From positions 77,058,501 to 77,122,500 of the forward strand of contig JBAIAC010000004.1 of NCBI GenBank assembly GCA_037349315.1: a stretch of 64,000 bases of DNA. Reading direction: 5' to 3'. A model generated the notes under the pieces. That model did not search any database. It had not been told where the DNA came from and saw only the letters and a program-made list of their open reading frames with translations. Origin of the DNA: Chelydra serpentina. Taxonomy: Eukaryota > Chordata > Testudines > Chelydridae. Every line of letters starts with the position of its first letter. Positions within the stretch are counted from its first letter, which is position 1. Below, piece after piece: positions 21,035 to 33,492 of this stretch. The position numbers and the translations under genes are program-made.

Positions 21035-22395
21035 CATTCTTTGTTCAAGTTTGGAAGGTTTTCTTTGCAAACATAAAGCTACCATTTTTTAAATGAAAAC
21101 CCAGATGCTGGAGCACAATTCTGTCACAAAGAGGTGAATTCAGCACAAATCCCCATGGCCACAGATTACAGGCGGCTCTAGATATAAACATCACCCACAT
21201 GATAAAAAGCCCGGATACGGGTGTTGTATGTAAGTGGCTGTCAGAAAATCTGCACCCAACCGGGTAGAAGTTAGTCGCTCCTACAGTATTATGTTTCCTA
21301 CAGAAATGCTACACCACATGCCCTCTCACCAGGAGCAGAGCAGGGCAATTCCTGCTCTGGTACACATGACCTCAGCAAAAGCAGTCTACACAGCCAACAA
21401 GACACTGCAGCCAGAAAGATTATGGGCATACATCAACACTGCTTTTGCAGCGAACAGGTGTGCTGATTTGGCAGATGGTTAGGCCATTTTCAAAGCGCTG
21501 ACCAAAATCTGACCTATTGCAGCCTTGCAAAATTATCATGGAAATGTTACAAGCCCCAACACAAAGTCTCCTCTCTGCTCCTTACCATGGTGATAATGAA
21601 AAGGAAATATTATTTTCCCTGTCTTTTCTAAAGGAAAAAAAAAGGGTTACTCCGCCTGAGTAACCAGAATTTCTCAAGTACCAAAGGACAATCTAAAGAA
21701 AGTCTTGAATTATTGTGCACAAGATTTATACTCTAATAATAATCTTTGTTTTATGTCTAGTGCACTGATGTATACTGTTTTGCTACAAATTTAACGATCT
21801 TATTTAAAAGGACAAAATCCCCATATTTCTTTGGTTACACAAAATCTTCTTTTAATATATTTCTCTTTATTTTACATTCATTATGGAGTTTCATCTTCCA
21901 GTATATACTGAGTTTATATAGATGGATACATTCACTTTGTTACACTTTTTCAAATATTTATTCTCCAATTTCAAATATTTATTTATTTTGTAGGTTTCAC
22001 TAGAGAGAATTAAGTATTAAAAATGAGTCTGGAGAGGCTGGTTCCTTTAACCCTTTTCATGTGTCCAACAGGCATAACAAGACAGAGCCCACAGTACGTT
22101 CTGAGCAAAGCTATTTATGCATTATGACAAGTGTTATGAACAGACTTCTGATTTGGTACAGTCTCACCAACTCTTATGAAAAAAAAAGGTCCATTAATAA
22201 AAGCTTAACATGGAAACAGCAGTCCCTGGCTTGCCTCAAATTCTGAATCCCAGAAATAGGAAATATATCAAAAGTCTGATTACTCATGAATAAATTAAAA
22301 AAAACCTTTTCACTTCTTTACAGCACATTCCATTCTTGAAGGTGGTGGGAGGTGTTTTAAAAAAGAATAGTGTTTTTATTATCATCATTAACAAC
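21035..22395. other. Unassigned sequence
   Basis: AT-rich, with no gene or confident repeat. Confidence 0.5.
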
Positions 22396-22600
22396 GAATG
22401 TTTCCTTATATCCAAGGATCTTCAAGCATCTTGCAAAGTTTAATTTAGCTCACCGCTGCCTCTGAAACAAACATTATCATTCCCAATTACAGATGTGGAA
22501 ACTGAGGTGCAGAAAAGCTAAGTAACTTTCCCAAGTATAGTACAAGTCAGTTGCAGAGATAGGAATAGATCACAACTCTCCCAATTCCTAGCCTGGTGTT
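22396..22600 (+). repeat. MIR SINE
   Basis: 'cccaattacagatgtggaaa' then 'ctgaggtgcagaaaagctaa' and 'gtaactttcccaag' is a clear match to the MIR core (CORE-SINE). It continues into the usual 'cagagataggaatagatcac' stretch. MIR is an ancient amniote repeat. Confidence 0.85.
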
Positions 22601-23488
22601 ACAAACACAAATTCATGCTTCTTCCCCTGTGTTAAAGTTTACCTCAAGTTCAAATCAAAACAAGTCTCAGAGTCTGCATGGCATACTGATAGAGTGTAGC
22701 AGTCAGCTGAGAACAAAAGATTTCAAGATTCAATTTAGCACTACAGAGCCCAAATCTTTATCTCAATTTTTTTAGCTAGATATATTATAAGAACACTAAT
22801 TGGGCCACCGAAACAGCCTGTCAACATAGTATTTTGGCCCTTCTGTTTGGGCAGAGGTGTGAAATGCTTTTAAATAAACCTATTTATAGCTCAAAAAGGT
22901 TTGGATCAAGTTCTTACTTGATCCAAATCACATTGCCCATTGCTAGAAAAAGGTCAAAAAAATCAGAAATAATTAAAAAGCAGTCTTGGAGTCTGTCAAC
23001 CACAGGGTTTATCTCAGTGGAAGCATGCAAAATCCAGAGAGAATTGGAGATATCTAATCAAGAGGTATTAATTCTATTCTCTATAGTTTCTTATACAGTC
23101 CACATCGCCATAGTATCTGAGTGCCTTCCAGTAGTGCAGTAAGTGACGTGACTAACATCAGCCACATATGGTTTGTTTTCTCTCTCAACCTCTCCCTAGG
23201 AGGAGAACTGCATGTGCAATGTAGTGTTTTGGTTTAGTAGGTTTTCAGGATTTTTACATGTGCGCTGCTATGTGTTTATATGCCCTTAGTAGTGGGAATA
23301 TGGGTGATCAAAGGAGGATTAGGGCCTCAGGGCAGAAGGAATGGCCTCCATGGTAGTGGTGAAATCTGGATAATTTGGAGGATCATTAAAACAGGAGGCA
23401 GGAGGGATTGTCTATGGCAGCACATCCAGAAGCTCCTAAAGAAGGGAGGAGCAGGATCTATATGGTATATACCATCTCTTTTTCACTT
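22601..23488. other. Unassigned sequence
   Basis: Nothing recognised. A 102-codon frame at 22834-23142 has no domain. Confidence 0.45.
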
Positions 23489-23766
23489 GGGCTACATCCA
23501 CACTACCCGCCCGATTCGGCGGGTAGCAATCGATGTTCTAGACGAGACGTGATAAATCGATCCCAGAGCCGCTCCCCGTCGACTCCGGAACTCCAGCTCC
23601 GCACGAGGAGTAAGCGGAGTCGACGGGGGAGCCTGCCTCCTGTGGTGTGGACCAGAGGTAAGTACTTTTGAAATCGATCTAAGATATTCGACTTCAGCTA
23701 CGTTATTCACGTAGCTGAAGTTGCGTATCTTCGATCGATCCCTCCCCAACTAGTGTGGACCAGCCA
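23489..23766 (+). mobile_element. PIF/Harbinger-type MITE
   Basis: Same family as 865-1091 and, on the opposite strand, 29672-29967 and 29971-30268. The left end is GGGCTACATCCACACTACCC and the right end TAGTGTGGACCAGCCA. It keeps the full right-hand hairpin 'cttcagctacgt' / 'acgtagctgaag' with a 5-base loop (about 23692-23721). One arm of the internal 'cgatttatc' palindrome is missing. No clear 3-bp duplication remains. Confidence 0.8.
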
Positions 23767-23769
23767 TTG

Positions 23770-24905
23770 GAGTACACTGGAAACAGATTTTGTTGCATGA
23801 TCATTAACAAATGCTGTACAATTATTTAGTTAAGCTCACACCCAGATTGTTAACAAAAAAAGGCAAGGCATCTAGTGAGCTCCAACATATTTCAAAGTTT
23901 CTCCCAATGCTCTAAACATACGATGTCCTAAACATAATTCCATATTTCTACATCCACCCCCTACCTTCTCTACTTTCAAAGGTAGTTCCCTCCACATGTA
24001 CATTATATTCTAAGGTAACATCAAAATAAGTAGCTCAAAATGTAATTAAAAAAAAAAAATCCTCCGTTATTGCCATTCTAACCCCCTGCTTGCAGCCATT
24101 TAGTTTTCAGAAACTCTCACCGTTCGGTATGAAAATTTCCAGGCTTGGTCTCTGCCTGAAGGGGAGGGTTTGTTTTGGAAAGTTGGAGAATAAAACTTTT
24201 CAGCCATTTTGAAGCATGAGGAGAGTGGAAAGATACACTTTGCCAAATATAAACACAGCTGTGGATAGAAAAGGAGCTTTGCCTGCCTCATTCCGTGTGC
24301 ATCTCATGAAATGAAAGCAACAGTTCCTAAGGCTTGGACATGTAGGGATCTCTAATACAGACTTCCTGAAATGTAGTGAAGAGGGGCCTTGTCAGGTTCT
24401 TGGGATAGGATGTTCTGATGGCACCAAGACAAATATATCCATACCATGGAATTTATTTTATTAAAAAACAAAACAAAACACACACACAACAAAAATTATA
24501 AAAACCAAAATAAAAAATAATAATCACATGCCTTGGTGATACTGAGGCAATATACCTAACTCTAGCTTGCAAGCTTTGTGGTATTACTACCCCCATGCCC
24601 CAAATCTTCTCTACTGACATTTCCATTTTTCTACAGTAATAGGGATGAAAACTCCCATCTACTATTTGATATGGCCTGTGGACTGTGCTTTCCTTCCTTC
24701 ACACGGTATGCAAGCAGATATGCTCTATCAAACTGCCGTATATTTCAGTTGTCGTACTAACACTAAAAAGGTAGCCAATGTGATCTTCCAGGTTACGTTC
24801 ATTCATAGAAATTATACTTGGCGACCTCTCCCTAAATGCTGGATTTCTGATCCTAAATACCAAAAAAGCCCTCAGGGATTATTAAAGATTTATCTATATG
24901 ACAGT
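23770..24905. other. Unassigned sequence
   Basis: AT-rich with an A/C-rich low-complexity stretch at about 24460-24525. No gene seen. Confidence 0.5.
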
Positions 24906-25465
24906 GTATGGACCTAAATTCCCTCTAAGATGCATGGCCGCCTACACTCAGGACTGTGCTTGTGGGGGGGAAGGGGAGGGCAGGAGAGATGCCTCTCCTC
25001 CAGCCCCGTCCCAGCCTGGCCCCGAACCTACCGCGGCCGGGGGACAGGCACCCCTCCCTGGCCCAGCCCAGCCCTGGACCTGCCACAGCTGGGGGACAGG
25101 CGCCCCTCCCCCGGCCCAGCCCAGGTGCTGCTGTGGGGAGAGAGAACTGTGGGGGGGAGGAGTCCTCTTTCCCCACCATAGCCCCAGGCGGAGCCCCACT
25201 GCACCCCAAACCTCTCATCCCTCCCCAAAGCCCGCACCCCTGGCCAGAGACCCCACACTCCCACACCCCAACCCTCTGCCCCAGCCCTGAGCCCCTCGTC
25301 CCCAGCCCCACCCCAGAGTCCGCACCCCCAGCCAGAGGCCTCACCCCCCGTGCCCCAACACTCTGCCACAACCTTGAGCCCCCTCCCACACTCTGAACCC
25401 CTCAGCCCCACCCTGCCACATGAATTTTGTTTTGTGCACCAATATGAAGGTGATGTGTCACACAT

Positions 25466-26645
25466 TGTGACGTTATTGACATAAATTGTGACCGTATATA
25501 TCACTGTTGCAGCCAGGGTCCTATGGCTGCACCAGTTCTTATACAGAGGCGGCCAAGTGGGGTGTCTATGGAAAGGTTGTAGTTTGCTAGTTATGATTAT
25601 ACTGTCTATGTGTGTGTATCATTTTTGTATTTGAAGTTATGAATATTAGCTATGTCCTTGTTTGATTCTAAGTAGCCTCAGTGAAGCATTTGGTCAGCTT
25701 CTTGAGAAAGGACTATTCTCAGTAAGTGCCCAATCAAGAAACACTTAACTGACAATGGACTGTGAGAGATGCCAATCCACATCTGAGCTTTCCTCGGGAT
25801 GTTCAAACTAACATGTAAACAATGGCATTGGCCTGCAAAAAGCCGAATCATTCATAGACATGTGACCTGCCCGGGTGACTGCAAACTCCATCTTGTTGAA
25901 GGGATTTTACACAGGAGAACAAAGGGGGGTTTCACCCACAAGAGAAAGACTATATAAGGCCCCGGAAATGCCTCCATTTTGTCTTCAGAGGTGCCTGAAA
26001 GAAACTGGAACAAAGGACAGTAACTACAGGGGTGTGAGTGATTGCTGGACCCAGACTAGGAAGGAGTCTAGTCTGTCAAAGAATCTTATTGGAACATCTC
26101 TGAGAGTGAGATTTACCTGCATTTAGTTTCCTACTGTATTAGGCTTAGACTTTCGTGTTTTTGTTTTATTTTGCTTGGTAATTTACTTTGTTCTGTCTGT
26201 TATTACTTGGAACCACTGAAATCCTACTTTTTATATTTAATAAAATCACGTTTTCCTAATTCATTAACCCAGAGCAAGTAATTAATTCCTGGGGGAGCAA
26301 ACAGCTGTGCATATCTCTCAGTGTTATAGAGGGTGAACAATTTATGAGTTTACCCTGTATAAGCTTTATACAGAGTAAAACGGATTTATTTGGGGTTTAG
26401 ATCCCATTGGGAACTGGGTAGCTGGGTGCTGGAGACAGGAGCACTTCTCAAGCTGTTTTCAGTTAAGCCTGCAGCTTTTGGGGGACGTGGTTCAGACCTG
26501 CATCTGTGTTTGCAGCAGGCTAGCGTGTCTGGCTCAACAAGACAGGGTACTGAAGTTCCAAGCTGCCAGGGAAAACGGGTTCAGAGGTGGTCTCAGCACA
26601 TCAGGAGGCAGTCCCAAGCTGGTTTCTGTGACCCAACCCGTCACA
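25466..26645 (+). mobile_element. Solo LTR of an LTR retrotransposon or endogenous retrovirus
   Basis: It begins TGTGACG and ends CGTCACA, a perfect 7-bp inverted repeat with canonical TG...CA. It is flanked by the 5-bp direct repeat CACAT (25461-25465 and 26646-26650). A TATA box (TATATAAGG, 25951-25959) and a poly-A signal (AATAAA, 26239-26244) lie in promoter-R-U5 order, so it points to the plus strand. There is no internal coding sequence, so the body was lost by LTR-LTR recombination. The parent family cannot be named from the LTR alone. Confidence 0.85.
25951..25959 (+). promoter_or_regulatory. TATA box of the solo LTR
   Basis: TATATAAGG lies mid-LTR, about 290 bp before the AATAAA at 26239. 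It is the expected U3/R promoter position. Whether it is used is unknown. Confidence 0.6.
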
Positions 26646-26727
26646 CACATCACCTCCATACTGGTGCACATAACAAAATTCATTCTACACATGCGTGGGA
26701 AAAATTAGAGGAAACACTGGTGTGGAC

Positions 26728-27176
26728 AGCTTATTAAGAGTATCCAGGAAAGCAGACAGCTTTACTTCTTCTCTTTGGTTTCTTAAGGGAAATTTATCTC
26801 AGTTATGTGGTTTGGGGCACCTTGTACTCTTCAAAGAACTTAATTCATGTCCCTATACTCCGTCTCACCTGCTCCTTGAAGGGAATACACTGTTCAACAA
26901 CTTCAAACTCCTGTATTCCAACCAGAGTTAGGAAAATAAAACTGTTCTTGCAACCATTTCTAACGTCACTGTGAGAAATATTGCAGCAGTCTTTGTACAC
27001 ACATTTATAAGTCTTCAGTTTCGCATCAGAGTAGACGCTGGCCATTTTCCCACAGAAAACAGCAGTCCGTGAATTTGTTGTGGAAACCATGACTTTTAAC
27101 GCACACCGCAACTTTTTATAGTTGCCAAAAATTTGAATGACACTGTAACCCCATGTGCAAGGTCACAACATCAATT
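26728..27176. other. Unassigned sequence
   Basis: No gene or repeat recognised. Confidence 0.45.
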
Positions 27177-27400
27177 GGGGCAGGTCTACACTGGGAACTT
27201 ACATCAGCACAGCTACATCTCTCAGGGGAGTGAAAAATCCCTGAGAGATACAGCTACACCAACCTAATCCTTGGTGTGAACAGCGCTAGGTTGACAGAAG
27301 AATTCTTCCGTTGACATAGAAACCGCTTCTTGAGGACGTGGATTACCTACACCAACAGAGCAGCTATACCGTTGTAGCATTTTAAGTGCAGACAAGCACT
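27177..27400 (+). mobile_element. Harbinger-like MITE
   Basis: The left end GGGGCAGGTCTACACTGGG and the right end TAAGTGCAGACAAGCACT are degenerate inverted repeats of the 'GTCTACACT' type. A hairpin lies inside ('gctacatctctcaggg' / 'ccctgagagatacagc'). Confidence 0.6.
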
Positions 27401-29668
27401 CACTGAAATTTGTCCAACTGCCCCTGCATCTTTCAAATTTGGCCCAGCTGCCCCTCCATCATGCTTGCCTTCGAGAGCCAGCGGGTCACGTGGTATCTCT
27501 TCTGTGCCGCTGCCCTACCTTGCCAGGCAGGTTGCATACCTTGGAAAACTGCTCCAAAACCACGTTTTAAAACCGTGGCTATAACTTTTAAACCAAAAAA
27601 TAATCACAACTTCCTTACAGCCTTATCTACATACAGTCACTTTTACCTTGTTTATTTTTCTTCCTTTCTTTTTAGAGACACTCTGATCCCCTTGATATTT
27701 CAAAAGTATCTTATCCTTATGGGCCAGTGATTTTCTTATCTCTCCAGATGCAAATAATGCAATCATGCCTTTTTAATCAACTATAATTACTTTACTTGGG
27801 TGACAACAAGAAATCCAACCAACAAACCACCGAAGCCAAATAGTTGTGCTGGGTTCTTAGGAAGATGCTCTCACCTCACTCCCCAGGACCACACAGCAGC
27901 TTACAGAGCTACTCCACAAATGAGTGTGTGTGTCTCTAATCCTCTGGCCCAAGATCTTACCACTCACCCTTTCACTGCCCCACCCATAGTCTGACTCCCG
28001 TTGCCTTGGCTCTGGGCCATACACGAGTTTGTGCCTCCCAAATTCAACTCCTCTGTTCCCTAGCAGAACCACGTACAGAGGCACCAGAAGTGATGGCTCC
28101 ATTCATCCCAAAGCCGATATTAATAGCTACATGGTTTAAACAGTCAAAGACTTAGGAAATGTCACTTCTGACAAATCGTGGCCAACTGATGATTTTAGAT
28201 TACTCAGTTTTTTAGTGCCCAACTTGAGATACCTTAAAAGGGGCCTGATTTCAAGAAAGTATTAAGCACCCTTTTCAAGGTGCCCAAAATAGGGCATCTA
28301 AAAACTGAGACAGACACCTTAAAGGGGCCTGATTTCCAGGAAGTGCTCAGCACCAACCTCTTTCAATTTTTGGGTGCTCATCTTCAGATACCTTGAAAGG
28401 GAGGCTGAGTACTTTCTTAAAACCGGGCCTCTTTAAGGTCTGATGCTGGGCACCAAAAAAATCACTACGCACTTTTGAAAGTCTTGATTGTCAATGTGAA
28501 GGTTGCACTCCCAGCCTTAACGCTGCCCCCTCCCGCACAAGAACAGGCTTTACAATAGAGCATTTAATGGCATGATGGACTACCATTTTTCAATTACTAT
28601 CTAACATCACTTTTTCCCCACCGTCTTATAAATGCGTTTGTATTTACCTAAATTGTACAGAACAGAGCCCCTTCCCAGAGTTCCAGACACCTTCATCACA
28701 AATTAAAAACAGCAATACAACAGCATACCCGCCAACTTCTCCAAAACCCAAAGAACAACATTTACACCTACAATAGAGTGTAAACAACAGGCAGGTCAAA
28801 GGCTGGGCCTACAAATGTTTAGTGTCCCTTTTAAACATTTGCTGAAATGCAACTAACGAAGACACTCACCCACATCTGAAGAGTATCAAGCTAAAGAGTG
28901 TAAAATCTAAGGAATGAAAAGCCAGTAAAATAGCAGTGAAACAGATTTTTCAGAAATTGGTTAATGCAAGCATTTCCAACAAGAAAAATAGCAAGTCAAA
29001 GGCCAACTTCATCTTTCTTGCAGCTTCACTGAAACTAACAGATTTGCAGGGGAGGAGAGGTCAGAATTCTTAGCACACCCTTTGTAGCGTAAGTAATTTT
29101 CACGTTAATTAGGCTAAGGATAACTACCAGTAGTTGATTGACACTTACTATTTCACAATAGTATGCTAGCCAGAAAGTTTGGCTTGTATGTCTGTCTAAT
29201 TTGTTGTTATAGACAAAGATTAATAACTGCTTGCATATGGTACTTTATGCATAAATATAGTCTACTTACATAGGAGCAGATGCATCACTTGGGGGCTTTA
29301 TTCTCCCCATGACCCACGTCTGGAACTCCCATGGATCTCCAGCATATTGAGGGAAGAATGTGCTCCTTATAATTAAACTGTAATCCTGAGAGTTTCTTTA
29401 CAGGTCAGTAGTCTCAATCTGAACATCAAGACATTTTGTGATTGAAAGAAACGGATTTACTTGGCATTCAAATCATAATAAGAACACAGAGTTTCGACAA
29501 AAGACAGACTAGTGAGGCATGTATTTTTTGGCATGTATTTTAGTTACTGAAAAAGTATTTTAATTTCTGTAATGGAGCAAAGATATTGACTGGAGTTGTC
29601 TTTTAACCCAGTTAAGAGAGGAACTCCCAAACAGATTTCACAGAGTTCACACTATATAATTTCTAATC
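27401..29668. other. Mostly unassigned; repeat-like block at about 28210-28490
   Basis: No gene seen. The 28210-28490 block repeats 'aaaggggcctgatttc' and carries 'gggtgctcatcttcagatac' and 'gggcaccaaaaaaatcacta'. It looks like an internally duplicated old dispersed repeat. Confidence 0.4.
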
Positions 29669-29671
29669 TTA

Positions 29672-29967
29672 GGGCTGGTCCACACTAGGGGGGGGAGATC
29701 GATCTAAGATACGCAACTTCAGCTACGTGAATAACGTAGCTGAAGTCGAATATCTTAGATCGATTTTTAAAAGTACTTACCCCGGTCCACACGGCAGCAG
29801 GCAGGCTCCCCCATCGACAGCGCTTCCTCCGCTCGCCGAGCTGGAGTTCCGGTGTCGACAGGGAGCGGTTCTGGGATCGATTTATCTCGTCTAGATGAGA
29901 CGCGATAAATCGATCCCAGAACATCGATCACTACCCGCCGAAACAGGCGGGTAGTGTAGACTAGCCC
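29672..29967 (-). mobile_element. Harbinger-type MITE, first of an adjacent pair
   Basis: It is flanked by TTA at 29669-29671 and 29968-29970. The ends are GGGCTGGTCCACACTA and TAGTGTAGACTAGCCC. It is the reverse orientation of the copy at 23489. The hairpin 'cttcagctacgt' / 'acgtagctgaag' is at about 29717-29746, and a palindrome of about 46 nt around 'cgatttatctcgtct' lies at 29876-29921. Confidence 0.88.
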
Positions 29968-29970
29968 TTA

Positions 29971-30268
29971 GCCCAGGGCTACACTGGGGGGGGGGGGGGT
30001 CGATCTACGATACGCAGCTTCAGCTACGTGAATAACGTAGCTGAAGTCGGCGTATCGGAATCGACTTACCTGGCCATGAGGACGGCGGCGAGTCAATTGC
30101 TGCCGCTCCCCCGTCGACTCCGCTTCCACCTTTCGATGAGGTGGATTTCCGGAGCCGACGGGGAGCGCTTTCGGGGATCGATTAATCGCGTCTAAACGAG
30201 ACGCGAAAAATCGATCTCCGAAAGATCGATTGCTACCCGCCGATCCGGCGGGTAGTGAAGACAAGCCC
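29971..30268 (-). mobile_element. Harbinger-type MITE, second of an adjacent pair
   Basis: Same family and orientation as 29672-29967, starting directly after the shared TTA and followed by TTA at 30269-30271. The hairpin 'cttcagctacgt' is conserved, while the body ('tcgacttacctggccatgag', 'gagccgacggggagcg') is clearly diverged from its neighbour. This argues for two separate insertions and not a recent tandem duplication. Confidence 0.88.
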
Positions 30269-30271
30269 TTA

Positions 30272-32169
30272 GAGTCAAATAGCTCCAGGGAAATGAGAGT
30301 TGCACCTTTCTTTCCCTCCCCACCCTAACAGCAGAAATTTCGTATTATGTTTACTTCAACATATTAGAGCAGTTCTGACATATGTAGCAATACAATCATG
30401 TACTTTTTTTATTTGGAGACTTTGTGAGAGAATATTTTCATCTTTTCAGTGTCACCATTGGTATTTAGATTTTAAAACACTAATTCTCAGCACTCTTGCT
30501 TGCTATTCATAATGAAAGCCACAGTGGAATCTTTCAGTTTGTTTGCAAATGTGGTTTCTCTACTTCTTGTAAACAAGGCAACTTCCTGTCTCAGGGTTCC
30601 CACTGCTATATCAGGTTGAACCATGGCACCCTTCACAGTCATGACCCCTGAATGCAAGCATGCTACAATTCTGTCTAGTTCTATTAACTATGCATTACAG
30701 TGTGAGATAGCATTTCAGAAGCACCCATTCAAAACAGGCTACCCCTCCTCAAAACCAGATAAGAATCTGCCAGCACGTTCATTTAGACTGAATATGGTGA
30801 ACTTGAATCCTTAGCACTTTAATGCTTGAGAAATAATATTGTTTTGCATTAAGTGACTTGTGATACGAAACCTGTTGTACACCTTTAAATAGTTGCTATG
30901 GCAAATAGAGCAGCTTCTCATTTCAGGGTCCCAGAAACAAATTATGAATAATTTTCCATTCTAAACATACGGATATGGACACACAAAATGGGGCTCTTAA
31001 TCAAGGAAATTAGAAATATCTTTTTCACTAGATGAAGGGAAGATTCTTTTAGGGGTGATGAATTTTTGAAAACAGCATCTTATCACTATTTCCTGATCCT
31101 GTAGTGGATACATTTATTGCACAACATGACGATAGATATGTTTTCCTATACACTGATAAATTATATATGATGTGTGTCCTACTTCTTATAGTAACACTTT
31201 CCTCATCATTTCTTGCAGGATTGTGTCAGTTAATGATAGCCTTGGCATTTCTGACCTTCATTTAGTCAAAAAATTTCCATCCTGTTTAAACAAAGGTTTC
31301 TGACTGCAGCTTTTAACAGTCACCATTTTGCTTACCCATGGCAACCTATTCTGTTCAATAGCCAGCGTCACAGTAGCTTGACACAGAGCCATGTGCATGT
31401 GATGCTGAGACCGTTTCAGACAACAAATAGATAGATACCCCTCGAGCCCTTTTTGCTAAGATGGTTGTGCAAACTTCCTCAAATCTCTCTGATATATCAG
31501 AAACTCAGTAGAGTTGAAATTGTGATGCTGTCGGTTACTACAGAACATTTCTGCTGGAGGAAAAACATCTCTCTCTTGCTTGCTCTTTCTGTGTGCCTGT
31601 ACCTCCAGCTGCCTCACTGCACTGTGTCAGTGTATTAAAATAGAACTGGCTTGATGACTTCACTAGTTCTCTCAAATAGGCCAGTTGGCAGACCTCTAAC
31701 AGTCTGCTCCTGTGTAGAAGAGGTTGGGTTTCCCCCCCCCATATGAAAATTCACTTTCATTCTGACTACGGAAAAAAATATCTTGCTTTTGAACACAACT
31801 TGAAAAATTCACTCACCTACCCACGCATCGTGAGTAGGAAGCCTGAGTGAGAGTCATCTGTTTCTGCAGAATCTAACTTTCCTTAAAAAATTCTAGCCTT
31901 TATGATTGCAAAGATAACCTTCCAAACACCAACTAAGTTAAACTATCTTCTCAAGTCTGCGGACACATCTCCAGTGCTGCACACTGCTGCTCTGAGCTTT
32001 GCCAGGCTACAGCAGAGCAAACTCTACTGCTGTCCCACAGCCTTGTGGACAGCAATGAAACTGACAAGAAATCAGATCAAATTTCACTCTGCTATTGCTT
32101 AGGCTATGAGCAAGGGTGGAGGAAGGCTCTGGAGATATTCACTAGATTCAAAAAGGGTGAGAGAGTGCC
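30272..32169. other. Unassigned sequence
   Basis: AT-rich DNA with a C homopolymer near 31732-31740. No gene or confident repeat. Confidence 0.5.
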
Positions 32170-32181
32170 ACAGAGATATAA

Positions 32182-32610
32182 CGAAAATAAGAAAGAAAAA
32201 CTTGTAGCACCTTAGAGACTAACAAATTTATTTCAGCATAAGCTTTCGTGGGTTAATACCCACTTCATCGGATGCATGGAATGAGATACACTGTAGACAG
32301 ATATTTATACAGTCAGAGAAACGTGATAAGGTCGAGGTGTATAGACAAATCTTAAGAGGCTAATTAGTTGAGAGGAACCATGACAGCAGGGGAAGAAAAA
32401 ACTTTTGAAGTGATAAACAAGATGGTCACACAGGTGTGAATGAGGATCGTTAACTTAAGGGAAATAGATTCAATTAACATAATGGCCGAGCCATTCCAAA
32501 TCTCGATTTAATCCGGAGGCAACGCAATCTAGTTTGCATATCAATTCGAGTTCAATGAATTGCTGACACAGCAATTTGCTGACACAGACTAACACGGCTA
32601 CTACACTTAA
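32182..32610 (-). mobile_element. Short PLE copy with remnant of the GIY-YIG frame
   Basis: The flanks ACAGAGATATAA (32170-32181) and ACAGATATATAA (32611-32622) differ by one base, a 12-bp target duplication. On the minus strand the copy opens with the PLE head 'gtagtagccgtgttagtctg'. It then enters the end of the coding region (a frame reading ELICKLDCVASGLN...EWLGHYV, parallel to IELLFICKFDTISSGLNKDYEWLANY of the copy at 3-734). It ends with the tail holding a hammerhead-like hairpin (about 32232-32273). It is 5'-deleted. Confidence 0.8.
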
Positions 32611-32622
32611 ACAGATATATAA

Positions 32623-33344
32623 ATGTCTCTAAGAGCAGCTGGAGAGCTGATGGAAGGATAGAGAACTGGAGTTTTTCCACTCCCCTTTGATGCGTCTAGG
32701 TGAATTGAGTGGCGGCAAAGAAGGAGAAAGGGTGAGACAGTTAAAAAAATATGAAATATTGCAGAAGACTATGTGGTTCTATTAAGTACATAATTCTTTT
32801 CAAACACATATTGACATGTTTTCATTAAAAATGCTGTCACTTGACTTTGGATTAACTATATCATATTTTGAGGATATTTTACTATCAAGGCTGTAAATCT
32901 TCATGTACAAAAATCAGCACACATGAGGTCAGAACCTCATGGAACAACTTCTGGGCACAACCAGAGGGGAGACAGTGCACATGCTATACCATGATCCAGA
33001 TTCCTCCAAATCTGCAGGATTGGCATTTTGTAAAATCTCAATGGGTACTCTATAGTCGAGCCAGAGAAGAGAATTCTGGAACTCTGTTTAAGGATCAGGC
33101 AGCATGGTCAATCCATTTTCTTGCTGACATTTTGATTAACTCAAGGCCATATATACCTTCTCTTGCTCAGATTCCTAAGAGCATGGATGATTTATGTAGG
33201 GGTTCAACAGGGAGCTGAGGTTTAGCCATGACGCAGACACAAAATAGTACTGCTCTTACAACATTCATTTGTGCCCATTTTGGATGCCAAAGCAAAAAGA
33301 TTTAATTTGGCTCATTTTGATTAACTGCCTCATACCATGTGGAC
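32623..33344. other. Unassigned sequence
   Basis: No gene recognised. The 116-codon frame at 32868-33218 has no domain I know. Confidence 0.4.
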
Positions 33345-33492
33345 CTAAGGGGTAACATTTTCAAAAGTGTCTAAATGATTTAGGAGCTTAAGTCCCATTT
33401 ATAAAGCCCCTACATCATTTAGGAGTTTAAATCCCATTGGAAGTCAATGTAACTTAGGTTCCTAAATGATTTAAAAGGCTTTTGAAACTTTT
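33345..33492. repeat. Palindromic dispersed repeat
   Basis: 'ggggtaacattttcaaaagt' at the left pairs with 'gcttttgaaacttttacc' at the right. Between them are two copies of 'tcatttaggagttta/aatgatttaggagctta'. It resembles a hairpin MITE of unknown superfamily. Confidence 0.55.

Larger units (their letters stand above)
24914..26719 (+). mobile_element. hAT-type MITE split by a solo LTR
   Basis: The flanks GTATGGAC (24906-24913) and GTGTGGAC (26720-26727) differ by one base, an 8-bp target duplication. The left end CTAAATTCCCTCT pairs with the right end AGAGGAAACACTG. The left part is GC-rich. Near its right end it had a palindrome whose arms 'gcaccaatatgaaggtgatg' (25437-25456) and 'catcacctccatactggtgc' (26648-26667) now flank a 1180-bp LTR. 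Confidence 0.8.

Noticed and set aside
24898..25504. Pro/Gly-rich frames up to 158 codons
   Set aside because: GC-rich interior of the hAT MITE at 24914; compositional.
32868..33218. 116-codon frame with several Cys and Trp residues
   Set aside because: No recognisable family and no supporting context; kept as unassigned.
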